Shown: one piece after another, positions 56,983 through 64,000 of the stretch | Layout of the letters: every line of letters starts with the position of its first letter | Position numbering within the stretch: the stretch's first letter is position 1 | Assembly (NCBI RefSeq): GCF_029227915.1 | Contig: NC_079882.1 | Location: forward strand, 930,001-994,000 | Reading direction: 5' to 3' | Origin: Hydractinia symbiolongicarpus | Lineage: Eukaryota > Cnidaria > Hydrozoa > Anthoathecata > Hydractiniidae | Length of the DNA: 64,000 nt | Position numbers and translations under genes: made by a program | The notes under the pieces: model-generated | Seen by the model: the letters and a program-made list of their open reading frames with translations, nothing else | What the model was told of the DNA's origin: nothing | Databases searched by the model: none

Positions 56983-57000
56983 ATCTATCTATAAGACGTC

Positions 57001-57582
57001 TTCCTTTGTTTTTGTTGTTTTTGTAGGCATTTGATAAAATAAATTTAAGACGTTTACGTTAACGTTTTAAAACGTACATTTTTAATAAATTGCAGAAATA
57101 ACGACATGAAAGACGACAAATATTTTGCGATAAAAATATTTTGAACTTTTTATATCAAACTCGTACAATAAATATATTTTATAATTACATAAATATAATT
57201 TAAATATAACCGGAAATAAATAAATAAAATATTATTAATAATCAACACTATACAATTCATTTATATATTCATATTTACAAATTGTGATCATTACAATAAT
57301 CTGTAATACGAATTCTACTTGTGAACTTATCCATGCTATTTAAAGCATAAATTGGAACTCTAGTCGAAAAAATCTTAAGCATATTGAGCTTAGGCCATAT
57401 GAAAGAGTCACCTTAAAAATTTTGTGAAAGTTGCTAGTAGTTGAAATTCGTCGTAACGCTTGCAAGGCCGAAATAAACAAAATAAATATTGGAAATAATA
57501 AGGAAGTCTGTTCAGAAGAAACAAAAAGAGATATATTAAATGTATAAATGACATTCATAAATGAGGTAAGTCGAAAGGGCTT
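57001..57582. other. AT-rich non-coding stretch of the island
   Basis: I see no supported gene here. The minus-strand frame at 57340-57558 encodes a short hydrophobic peptide with no recognisable domain, and it lies beyond the likely end of the DUF4806 transcript. This stretch separates the palindromic left edge from the 3' end of that gene. Confidence 0.6.
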
Positions 57583-57588
57583 TTTATT
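57583..57588 (-). promoter_or_regulatory. Candidate polyadenylation signal of the DUF4806 gene
   Basis: The minus strand reads AATAAA about 15 bases after the TAA stop at 57603-57605. The 3' untranslated region would be very short, as is common in compact transposon genes. Confidence 0.45.
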
Positions 57589-57602
57589 TGTTTTTTGGAA
57601 AT

Positions 57603-59999
57603 TTATACATTTAAGGTACCCCTTATGTCCCTGATCCTTTGACTGGGAGCGTTTCGAAGTTTGGTTCCAATTATGCGTCTCATCTCTTGTTCGTTCGCAT
57701 CTTTAAAACGCTCGTTGACAGATTCTAGAGAGAAAGAAATAGCTTATTTCCAGATAAATAATAGATTTTTATAGAAACGTAGTCAGTAAATGTTTGAGAA
57801 ATAGACCAATGAACCTAACGCGATCATTTGCATACTATGTAATAGCAAAACGATTTACTCATTATTTTTGTAAATGACTGTAGCACAGTAGAACATTCTT
57901 AAAACATTATAACTTGAATCAACCGTGCCTTTCTCAATCAATCTCTCTATCCAAAAACTAAGAGAAAACACACCATACATAGAAGGGTAACAACGTAATA
58001 CATCAGCTAATACACGTACCTACTATAATTCTATAAATTAATTTCCCTTCCAGCGGGACTTTGTCTTTCTTGCCTTTTAAATTGGCTTGCGCCATGAATG
58101 TAGTGGTGAAGATCCTGACGAAAATTAAAATTAAAATTAAAGGTAAGTAGAAATAAACTACTAAGGAGAGTGTATTTCCTTAAGGAGAAAAAATTATACC
58201 TTTACCTATTCATTGCGAGACGTACAGCATCTCTGTAGTCCACCCCGCCAATTTGTGATATTTGTTGTTTCTAAAAAGATAAACTAGATTGTGTAAATTA
58301 AAGGTATTACAATAATGCTAGTTTCAAAATTAAGAATATAAATAAAATCACTAAAGCCTGGTTCCCACCAATGCGTTTATCGATAAACAGATGTTTATTT
58401 TTAAAGTCATAAAGTTAAAACTGAACAATTTTACATTGCTTTCCGATTTGAGTCATGATGTCGACATTAAATGATAATGATCAAATAATAAAAATATCAT
58501 TCAATGTTAAAATGGGATATCAGGCTAATAAAAACCTCACCATTGCCGTGAAGTCTTCAGGATTTCCCAAACGTTCCTCACAAAGCTCAAGTTCTTCCCT
58601 GTTGTCAATTTGAACCAGAGGCCTTTTGTCAACTGGTACCTGGTTTTGCCCTTCCATACCATCTATTCGCCTTTCCAGGCGAACAAGGTACCTGCACATT
58701 TTCTTTTGATTCTCCAGAATCTGATTGCATGTTTCTAAATTGTATATAAAATGTAACAAACCCATTTAAACAAAGGAAAATTAAAAACATAGTATTGGAC
58801 GTTTACAAAGATTACAAAGAAAAGTTATACCTTGTAACGAGTCTAATGATGGTTTTTTTGATGAACTTTGAGAGCTATAAAAATTCGGAAACTAATCTTC
58901 AGAATGACCCAAAAACTCAATAAAACATTACACATACATTTTCACATTACAAACATATTATCACACAACGAATAAAATAATTAAATCAAAAACGTACGTG
59001 TTTCCACTTTCTTCAAAGCAAGGCTGATGTGTCAATATTGATGACAGATTATTGAAAGCCGAACTATTAAAAGTAAACAATAATGCCAATGAAATTGAAT
59101 CCTTAACAAGTTTTTTATAGACAGGGTGTTAAACAATCACAATATAATAAATAATCTTATTTACCTGTTATCCACATTGCACAAGTTCAAAAAACTCAGA
59201 TTCTGTGTGTCAGGAACTTCGAATGACACATCGTTAGCAAGGCTGAAGAATAAGTTAATTCTTTATAATCACTAAGACATGTAAAATATGTCTCAATATA
59301 CAGTATGTATAAAAAAATACTAGCCTTTTAGATTGTTCAATTGCTATAGAAAAACTTTTTATTATCTTAAGAATTCATCCATATATATATATATATATAT
59401 ATAGAAACTCTTTCGGTTTAGCGCTTGTTTTTTCATACATACTTTAATATTTATTTCTTGACAATACTTACTGCTGTTTTTTCTTTGGAGGAGAAAATGA
59501 TGGAATAATTGGCAATGCTAACTCCGAGGTTTGGGGAAGCAAATCATTATAAACTACAAGTAAAATTTTAGAAGTAAACATTACACCATGTTTAAAAAGC
59601 ATGGATATAAAATTGGCTTTGGAAAAACAAGATTTACACACCTGGACTTTCTGATTCATCGTTATCAGATATACTGCTTGACACAGCATTACATTCACTT
59701 TCATTACCTAAAAACGAAAACAATATATATATTTATAAACTTGAAAATTATTTGTCTTATTTTGTTAAGGATATCACAACATCTTGAAAATTTAATTTAT
59801 AAATACCGTTTTTTAAGATCCTGGTAATCTTATATCTTTGCCAATCATCTTTTGGGAGTGTTTTGGCTTTGAAGAGTTTGCCTGCTTCATATACACTTTT
59901 ATTGGGCCAAAAAAACTTGTCTCCACTGATCCACTCGTTTGGGATAGTCAACATCTGTGTCCTGCCTCGATCAATAAACTCAACACATTGATGACTCAT
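57603..59999 (-). CDS. DUF4806-domain protein, ten coding exons, 334 aa
   Basis: I assembled this gene from the sequence. Coding exons in order are 59807-59999, 59642-59707, 59472-59553, 59165-59242, 58998-59063, 58831-58874, 58541-58734, 58206-58270, 58020-58114 and 57603-57724. Every intron is GT-AG, all phases agree, and the total is 1005 bases including TAA. The start ATG (59997-59999) lies 11 bases inside an exon that follows a TTTTTTCATAG acceptor, so a leader exon probably lies upstream. Residues 1-64 contain an N-terminal module with CVEFIDRGRT, FFWPNKS and KDDWQRYKI. Residues 65-176 are acidic, then Ser-rich linker. Residues about 178-205 (ILENQKKMCRYLVRLERR) form a likely coiled coil. 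Residues about 213-290 match DUF4806 as I know it: a PLVQIDNREELELCEERL start, then IGGVDYRDAVRLAMNRIF. The C-tail is RIIVESVNERFKDANEQEMR. Molecular function of the family is not established. An N-terminal WP-containing module plus coiled coil plus DUF4806 is common in high-copy invertebrate proteins, which suggests a transposon origin. Confidence 0.85.
59381..59403. repeat. TA microsatellite in an intron of the DUF4806 gene
   Basis: An uninterrupted AT dinucleotide run of 23 bases, between the coding exons 59165-59242 and 59472-59553. Confidence 0.95.
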
Positions 60000-60010
60000 T
60001 GCTACCAAAT

Positions 60011-60672
60011 CTATGAAAAAATAATAAAGAATAAGCAAAAAAATTAAAAAAAGGTAATGCAAAAGTCTTTCTTTTTAAGAGTTTAATGCATCATTAAACA
60101 AAATGATTGCTCCTTGAAAGAAATTGAGAAATCAATTCATTGATTAAATTTATACTAGCTGAGTCTTGATTGTTACTAACTCTATTATTATTATCTCTAT
60201 AATAATAGCCGTATTTTGTCTGTCCGCCAGAAAAGTGTTGTGCAACGGGCACACAAAATAGCGTGTAATTTAAAGAAAGAAGGACGACACCGTTTATTTT
60301 TATTTGTAATTATAATATATTGTACACACAATATGTAACAAGATGTAACCTTTTCAACTATATCAACTGAAAAATTATGTAAAATGGATCCCAAATAGTA
60401 GAGGTCAACTTGAGTTACAACAAAATACACTAATTTTTGTGTAAGTACCTAAAGTATATAATGGCTTTTCACTCAAACTAGAATTTCGTTCCTAAAAGTT
60501 GCTCAATCGGAAAGAAAACACAATTTGCTCAACAAATAATCACAAAAGAGAAACTTATTAATTTGTAAAAATGTAAAAACATATAAATATAGTATATATA
60601 TATACAGTTATATGCTTTATGCACTTTTTCATATTAAGCAATGTAAAGCCAAACATGAATAACAAGTAAGTT
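60011..60672. other. Spacer between the transposase stop and the first DUF4806 coding exon
   Basis: No supported coding exon is visible. It holds a splice acceptor (AG at 60011-60012 on the minus strand) directly before the DUF4806 start exon, a candidate poly(A) signal for the transposase at 60293-60298, and a short TA run near 60594. It is either an intergenic promoter region or, if DUF4806 uses a distant leader, the last part of a long first intron. Confidence 0.6.
60293..60298 (-). promoter_or_regulatory. Candidate polyadenylation signal of the transposase gene
   Basis: AATAAA on the minus strand, about 375 bases after the transposase stop. This is weak evidence on its own in AT-rich DNA. 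Confidence 0.3.
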
Positions 60673-62556
60673 CTAATACTTTGTTTTTTCAAATTCGTGT
60701 AGAAAAGGAAAAAGAGCAAAACCATTTCGGTGTGGTAAACAAACAACTTTTCTTTTCAACATGTTTTTTGGAAATTCTTTTCGTTTACCAGTAATCTTTT
60801 CAACAAAAAAGATATTTAACAAAGATGATTCTGCTGGTGATTTGTAAATACTTCCAAGGCTGCAAGGTTTTAAAACTGTCCCAATTATTTGGTTAGAATG
60901 TTTTTGAGCTTCATTAACAACACAAAACTTTCCTGATTCAAGTAAAAAACAAGAATCTTTCAGGTGATCAGCAGAGATGAATGGGGTGGGTTTAGACTTT
61001 TCAACCAAAGAAGACAATTCACTTTCTCGTTTGATAACTTGGGCAACCGGGTTATTATTACTTCTAACATTTTTTTTCAACACCTGCATATAATTTTCAA
61101 ATTTGAAAGCTGATAGGTGGTTTAAGGAACTTTGAAAATTTTCAGCATCGTCACATAAGTGGATCAATGAGTGGACATTGTAAGAGATAAATTTTCTTCC
61201 ATAAACATCTTTTGATTTACTGACAAACCAGAGTAATAATTCTCGACAATAACCCAAAAGTCGATAACGAGATTGACTAGAATCATTTAGAAGGATGCTC
61301 ATTGAAATATGAAGACCAAGGAAGTGTTCATACACATTATGAGAAACAATCCCTTTCAAAACAACTGGACCAAGATATAGCAAAAACTGCCTGAATTCAG
61401 TTGCTTTCCAGTATGGAAGATCACGTAAGGGCCTTGGTTGACGATTAAATTCTGTTGGCATAGAACCAGAAATATTATTCAAGCGAGAAGAAATTTGTGA
61501 GATGTGATTAGATGATAACCTGATTTGAAGTGGCCCTTTAGTTAAGAACTGCAACATACGCTTCATCACTCCTAACAACACAAGGTGCATATAGTCCAAT
61601 GTAAACTTTGACACACAATCAAAATTAAGCTGAGAGACTAATGGACTGATACATTTCTGGTGTGGATGGTATAAAAATTGTTTAAAATGTTGATCGTTCC
61701 TTGCTATTTCTGAACCATCATGAAGAAATACTACTCGGTTGTCAATATACTGGCCTTTTATATTACACCTCTCACATGAATAATACCCAGTATGACCGAC
61801 TACACACTTCAAGAAAGCTCTTGCCGGTGCATCACATACAAATGCTTTTAAAAAAAATTGAAATGTTTTTTCCTCAACTTCCAGGCCATTTATCTGAAGA
61901 AAATTTACTTCGTTTAAAAAATCTTCCAAAAATTCATTTGTAGAATTGGGCTTTGAGGTGCCATGATAGAGAGCAATAACAAAAACACTGTCAGAGTTGT
62001 TCAACGAACCAAGGATCGGCCATAACTGTGATTGAGATGACTTTGACAAAGGAAGGCCATCTATGTTTACTGTCAAAAAAAGATTGTTTTCATTCATAAG
62101 ACAGTGGTGAAGTTTTAACATCTTTTTCACTTGTTTAACAATACCAACATAAGAATAAATTCCACCACATTTATGAGCAGTTTCGACATGACGTGGTGTT
62201 TCAAGTAGAGTTCTACTATCTGCAGGAAGTTCAGTCATGCCATGTTTACGTAATATCAACAAAAGTTGATTTAAACACTCTCTGGAACATCCACTTTTAG
62301 CTGCCCATCGTGAAATGTCAGATAAAATTAATGATTCTGGATTGGTCACTGTATCCAGACTGTTATACAGAATTTCATTTTCATTTGATGAGAATGAGGA
62401 ATCTAAAGGCTCGTCATCACAACTGATACATCTATCATTTTCATTGTCAGAAGGATTGCTTAACAGGTCATGTTGATCACTATCTTCACCGTTTAAAATC
62501 TCGTCAACTTTTTGATTAACCAATCTCCTTTCTTTGCGGAGACGGGAATCATTCAT
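60673..62556 (-). CDS. Putative CMC-type (CACTA/EnSpm, TNP2-like) transposase, 627 aa
   Basis: This is a single long open frame ending in FEKTKY. I start it at the ATG at 62554-62556, because a good acceptor (ATTTTCAG, AG at 62575-62576) lies 18 bases upstream. The frame stays open to 62673, but that extension begins at a non-ATG codon and reads as intron. Residues about 20-61 are acidic and low complexity. From about residue 80 the protein resembles animal transposases related to Transposase_21/TNP2: a RWAAKSG helix, LPADSRTLLETPR, NIDGLPLSKSSQSQLWPILG (D166), FVCDAPARAFLKC (D242) followed by GHTGYYSCERC (zinc-knuckle-like C261 and C264), LDYMHLVLLGVMKR (D321), YWKATEFRQFLLYLGPVVLK, YNVHSLIHL (H462, H466) and SAFKFENYM (E487). 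D166, D242 and E487 are the likely catalytic triad; D321 is an alternative second Asp. No frameshift or internal stop is present, so it could be active. An upstream coding exon is possible. The family call rests on motif recall, not on a search. Confidence 0.75.
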   Translation of the reverse strand: MNDSRLRKERRLVNQKVDEILNGEDSDQHDLLSNPSDNENDRCISCDDEPLDSSFSSNENEILYNSLDTVTNPESLILSDISRWAAKSGCSRECLNQLLLILRKHGMTELPADSRTLLETPRHVETAHKCGGIYSYVGIVKQVKKMLKLHHCLMNENNLFLTVNIDGLPLSKSSQSQLWPILGSLNNSDSVFVIALYHGTSKPNSTNEFLEDFLNEVNFLQINGLEVEEKTFQFFLKAFVCDAPARAFLKCVVGHTGYYSCERCNIKGQYIDNRVVFLHDGSEIARNDQHFKQFLYHPHQKCISPLVSQLNFDCVSKFTLDYMHLVLLGVMKRMLQFLTKGPLQIRLSSNHISQISSRLNNISGSMPTEFNRQPRPLRDLPYWKATEFRQFLLYLGPVVLKGIVSHNVYEHFLGLHISMSILLNDSSQSRYRLLGYCRELLLWFVSKSKDVYGRKFISYNVHSLIHLCDDAENFQSSLNHLSAFKFENYMQVLKKNVRSNNNPVAQVIKRESELSSLVEKSKPTPFISADHLKDSCFLLESGKFCVVNEAQKHSNQIIGTVLKPCSLGSIYKSPAESSLLNIFFVEKITGKRKEFPKNMLKRKVVCLPHRNGFALFPFLHEFEKTKY

Positions 62557-62576
62557 TGCCCAAAGTGACAGTATCT

Positions 62577-63369
62577 GAAAATTTAGTTGAAGGTTTGTTT
62601 CAAATTTAAAAAACAAAATGTATATATATATAAATTTTATTTTACCAAAACATGTTTTCATTAATGACACCAAAATATAATTAGTTTTTAGTTATGTGGT
62701 CTCTTTATGTATGTTGATATTATGTAAACATGGCATAACTGAACTTTCTGCAGATTAAAATCACTCTGAAACACCTGGACAGTGTCATGAATGGTAAATA
62801 TGAAAAATTGACTTTGTTGATTGACTGGTAAAGGAAGAAAGGCGGAGGGCAGAGCTTCCATTGACAGTTTGTACCGAAGAGCAATAAGACAGGGTTAGGA
62901 TTAGAGTTAGATAAAGATAAAATTAGACAGTATTTTCCATTTAGCTTGAAGTTAGCTAGCGTCCTATATAGCTAGGTGCTACCTAATAACTAATTAGCTA
63001 GCTTCAGCAGTGTATAACAAAAACAAAATATATACATTTTCTCAATTTCTTTCAAGGTTAAAAGAAATAGTTTTTGTCTAAAAATAAAAGCATATAGAAT
63101 AAAAATAACGGTTCCTTCATTAAACACCAAAACCAGAAAACAAATTTGATTTCTTTAATATTTTCTTTCCAGTCTTTGTCCTTTTTTTTGACTACTGGCT
63201 GGCTAGCTGGGTTTGCTTGTTTACATATCGCCATCTTTCTGTAAAAGATGGCCGGGACCGACTTTTTGTGTCCAGGGAAACCGAACACGAATTTGACCTT
63301 TAGACTTAGTACTAAAAACCGCTGTACTCTATTCCGAGAATCACAAAACAAAAATACTTACTTTTTAAA
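62577..63369. other. Putative 5' region of the element, no supported exon
   Basis: On the minus strand this lies upstream of the transposase start and should hold its promoter and leader exon. A minus-strand frame at 63058-63351 contains an ATG in a good context (AAAGATGGCGATATG, about 63236-63250) but no known domain and a Phe-rich end, so I do not call it a gene. Around 62950-63006 short TAGCTAGC-type inverted repeats occur. Confidence 0.5.
63230..63252. repeat. Inverted repeat with AAAGATGGC arms
   Basis: GCCATCTTT and AAAGATGGC form a perfect 9-bp stem around a 5-bp spacer. The arms contain AAGATGGC, which resembles a YY1 or initiator-type site often found at animal and transposon start sites. 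It sits about 145 bp from the right edge of the island, a suitable place for a promoter of the minus-strand genes. Confidence 0.6.
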
Positions 63370-63395
63370 ATATATATATATATATATATATATAT
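63370..63395. repeat. TA microsatellite at the right edge of the island
   Basis: An uninterrupted AT run of 26 bases directly abuts the resumed satellite (GCGAATATGTGACG from 63396). It hides the true right end of the inserted element. Confidence 0.95.
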
Positions 63396-63396
63396 G

Positions 63397-63405
63397 CGAA
63401 TATGT
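63397..63405 (+). repeat. Candidate target-site duplication, right copy
   Basis: CGAATATGT repeats the left-edge CGAATATAT with one difference, at the same place in the monomer. Both A and G forms occur in neighbouring monomers, so the mismatch may be a later change or may mean that the match is only ordinary satellite homology. Confidence 0.5.
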
Positions 63406-64000
63406 GACGCAACCGTTGTAAATGAAGCGGATTGATACCGTTAGAAAGTCAATGAGATGTAGTATTTGAAACTGTCGCTATTTCGTCAGCGCGCGATAAC
63501 GGCTAGGATTGGTTCCACAGTAAAAATGACTTATTTATCTAAATTTTAAATAAAGCGCTACCACAGCGGGCAGTGTATTCGCTGAGTTGCGGCAATCATG
63601 TCAAATTAAGAAGAATGTTATTTCTTGGAGTCCAATTGTCTCATTTATCACATTTATCAGGTCACAGTCCAAAGTTAGTTCAATTAAGTCCCACAGTCAA
63701 TCGTTTTATTGTTAAAGGCGATGCAACCTAGTAATATCAGAAAAATATTGCTAAATACATGTTGGTACGAATATGTGACCCCACCGTTGTAACTCAAACG
63801 GACTGACATCGTTAGAAAGTCAATGAAATGTAGTTTTTGAAGCTGTCTCTATTTCTTCAGCGCGTCCTAAGGGCTAGGATTGGTCCCACAGTACAAAATG
63901 ACTTATTTATTTACATTTTTAAATAAAGCGATACCCCAGCGCCAAGCGTAATCGCTGAGTTCCGGCAATCATGTCAAATTAAGAAGAATGTTATTCTTGG
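63397..64000 (+). repeat. Satellite array resumes after the island
   Basis: Same orientation and same monomer as on the left, with starts at 63591 and 63964 (373 bp). The first partial monomer carries GTTGTAAATGAAGCGGATTG, TTTCGTCAGCGCGCG and TTGGTTCCACAG, markers of the diverged subfamily found at about 48.65-56.5 kb. The island therefore lies inside that subfamily block. The array continues past the window end. Confidence 0.95.

Larger units (their letters stand above)
56540..57000. repeat. Palindrome-rich subterminal region with six GACGTC cores
   Basis: GACGTC occurs at 56553, 56586, 56697, 56711, 56762 and 56995, mostly inside AAAGACGTCTTT contexts, with near variants GACGCGTC, GACATC and GACTTC between them. 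In AT-rich DNA of this length less than one copy is expected. Clustered short binding-site-like repeats next to one end are what transposases and accessory proteins bind in CACTA-type elements; that role is inference here. The open frame on the minus strand here (56630-56818) is a by-product of the repeat. Confidence 0.85.
56527..63396 (-). mobile_element. 6.87-kb inserted island, probable two-gene CMC (CACTA/EnSpm-like) DNA transposon
   Basis: This is the only non-satellite DNA in the window. It interrupts one satellite monomer and carries a TNP2-like transposase gene and a DUF4806-type gene, both on the minus strand, so its 5' end would be on the right. The left edge starts CCCAGCCGGCAC and is followed by dense palindromes. 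The right edge ends in a TA microsatellite. I found no matching inverted repeat of CCCAGCCGGCAC near 63396, so either the element is truncated on the right, or the palindromic zone is a separate small element, or the family has unlike ends. The 9-bp flanking match is longer than the 2-4 bp usual for CMC elements, which weakens the class assignment at the edges but not the coding evidence. Confidence 0.7.

Noticed and set aside
57340-57558. 72-codon hydrophobic frame on the minus strand
   Set aside because: AT-rich chance frame, no domain, downstream of the likely poly(A) signal of the DUF4806 gene.
58003-58020. DUF4806 gene ending at the TGA at 58003-58005
   Set aside because: Reading through is possible, but a perfect donor (TAG then GTACGT) at 58020/58019 joins in phase to 57724, adding a C-tail of the kind usual in DUF4806 proteins.
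59468-59704. Minus-strand 78-codon frame taken as one gene, and the overlapping plus-strand frame at 59588-59827
   Set aside because: The minus frame is two real exons (59642-59707 and 59472-59553) read in different frames plus the intron between them; the plus frame is a shadow.
61701-61943. Plus-strand 80-codon frame
   Set aside because: Antisense shadow inside the transposase gene.
62557-62673. Transposase start 39 codons further upstream
   Set aside because: The upstream frame begins at a TTG codon, encodes a Phe/Ile-rich stretch of AT-rich DNA, and is followed by a good splice acceptor just before the chosen ATG.
62891-62912. Telomere-like AGGGTTAGGATTAGAGTTAG
   Set aside because: Only two or three degenerate units; no real telomeric tract.
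63191-63216. ACTGGCTGGCTAGCTGGG as the inverted mate of the left end CCCAGCCGGCAC
   Set aside because: Only about 8 of 10 bases match over the best part, it lies some 180 bp inside the right edge, and the surrounding TAGCTAGC repeats explain it.

Overview
The window is animal nuclear DNA, most likely from an AT-rich invertebrate. I cannot name the species. Almost all of it (1-56526 and 63397-64000) is one satellite DNA family with a monomer of about 372 bp, arranged head to tail in one orientation. The left part holds about 152 monomers. No tRNA, rRNA, CRISPR or bacterial-type gene is visible, and the few short open frames inside the satellite are by-products of the repeat.

The satellite is not homogeneous. 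From left to right it contains: ordinary monomers (1-3.7 kb); three 274-bp monomers carrying a small inverted and order-swapped segment (3.7-5.7 kb); a near-identical tandem duplication of a 2231-bp six-monomer block (6411-10872); a family of blocks built on a 525-bp fused monomer (10873-15.9 kb); a long zone of higher-order repeats whose diagnostic variants recur at whole multiples of the monomer (4, 6, 7, 10, 11 and 13 units; about 16-48.6 kb); and a more diverged subfamily with its own 3349-bp nine-monomer repeat (about 48.65-56.5 kb).

A 6.87-kb island of non-satellite DNA (56527-63396) interrupts a single monomer. The monomer resumes in phase on the other side, with a shared 9-bp sequence (8 of 9 identical) at the two edges, as expected for insertion of one block. 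The island carries two intact-looking minus-strand genes. One encodes a 627-aa protein that I read as a CMC-type (CACTA/EnSpm, TNP2-like) transposase (60673-62556). Downstream of it lies a ten-exon gene (57603-59999) for a 334-aa DUF4806-type protein. Its exons join in frame through GT-AG introns at every junction. The left edge of the island (56540-57000) is packed with GACGTC-centred palindromes and a 131-bp tandem repeat, like the subterminal repeat zone of a DNA transposon.

The best overall reading is a large two-gene DNA transposon that landed in satellite DNA. The transposase would do the cutting. The DUF4806 protein, with its coiled coil, is a candidate accessory DNA-binding partner, analogous to TNPA of plant En/Spm. 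Matching terminal inverted repeats were not found, so the exact element ends and this partnership are inference.
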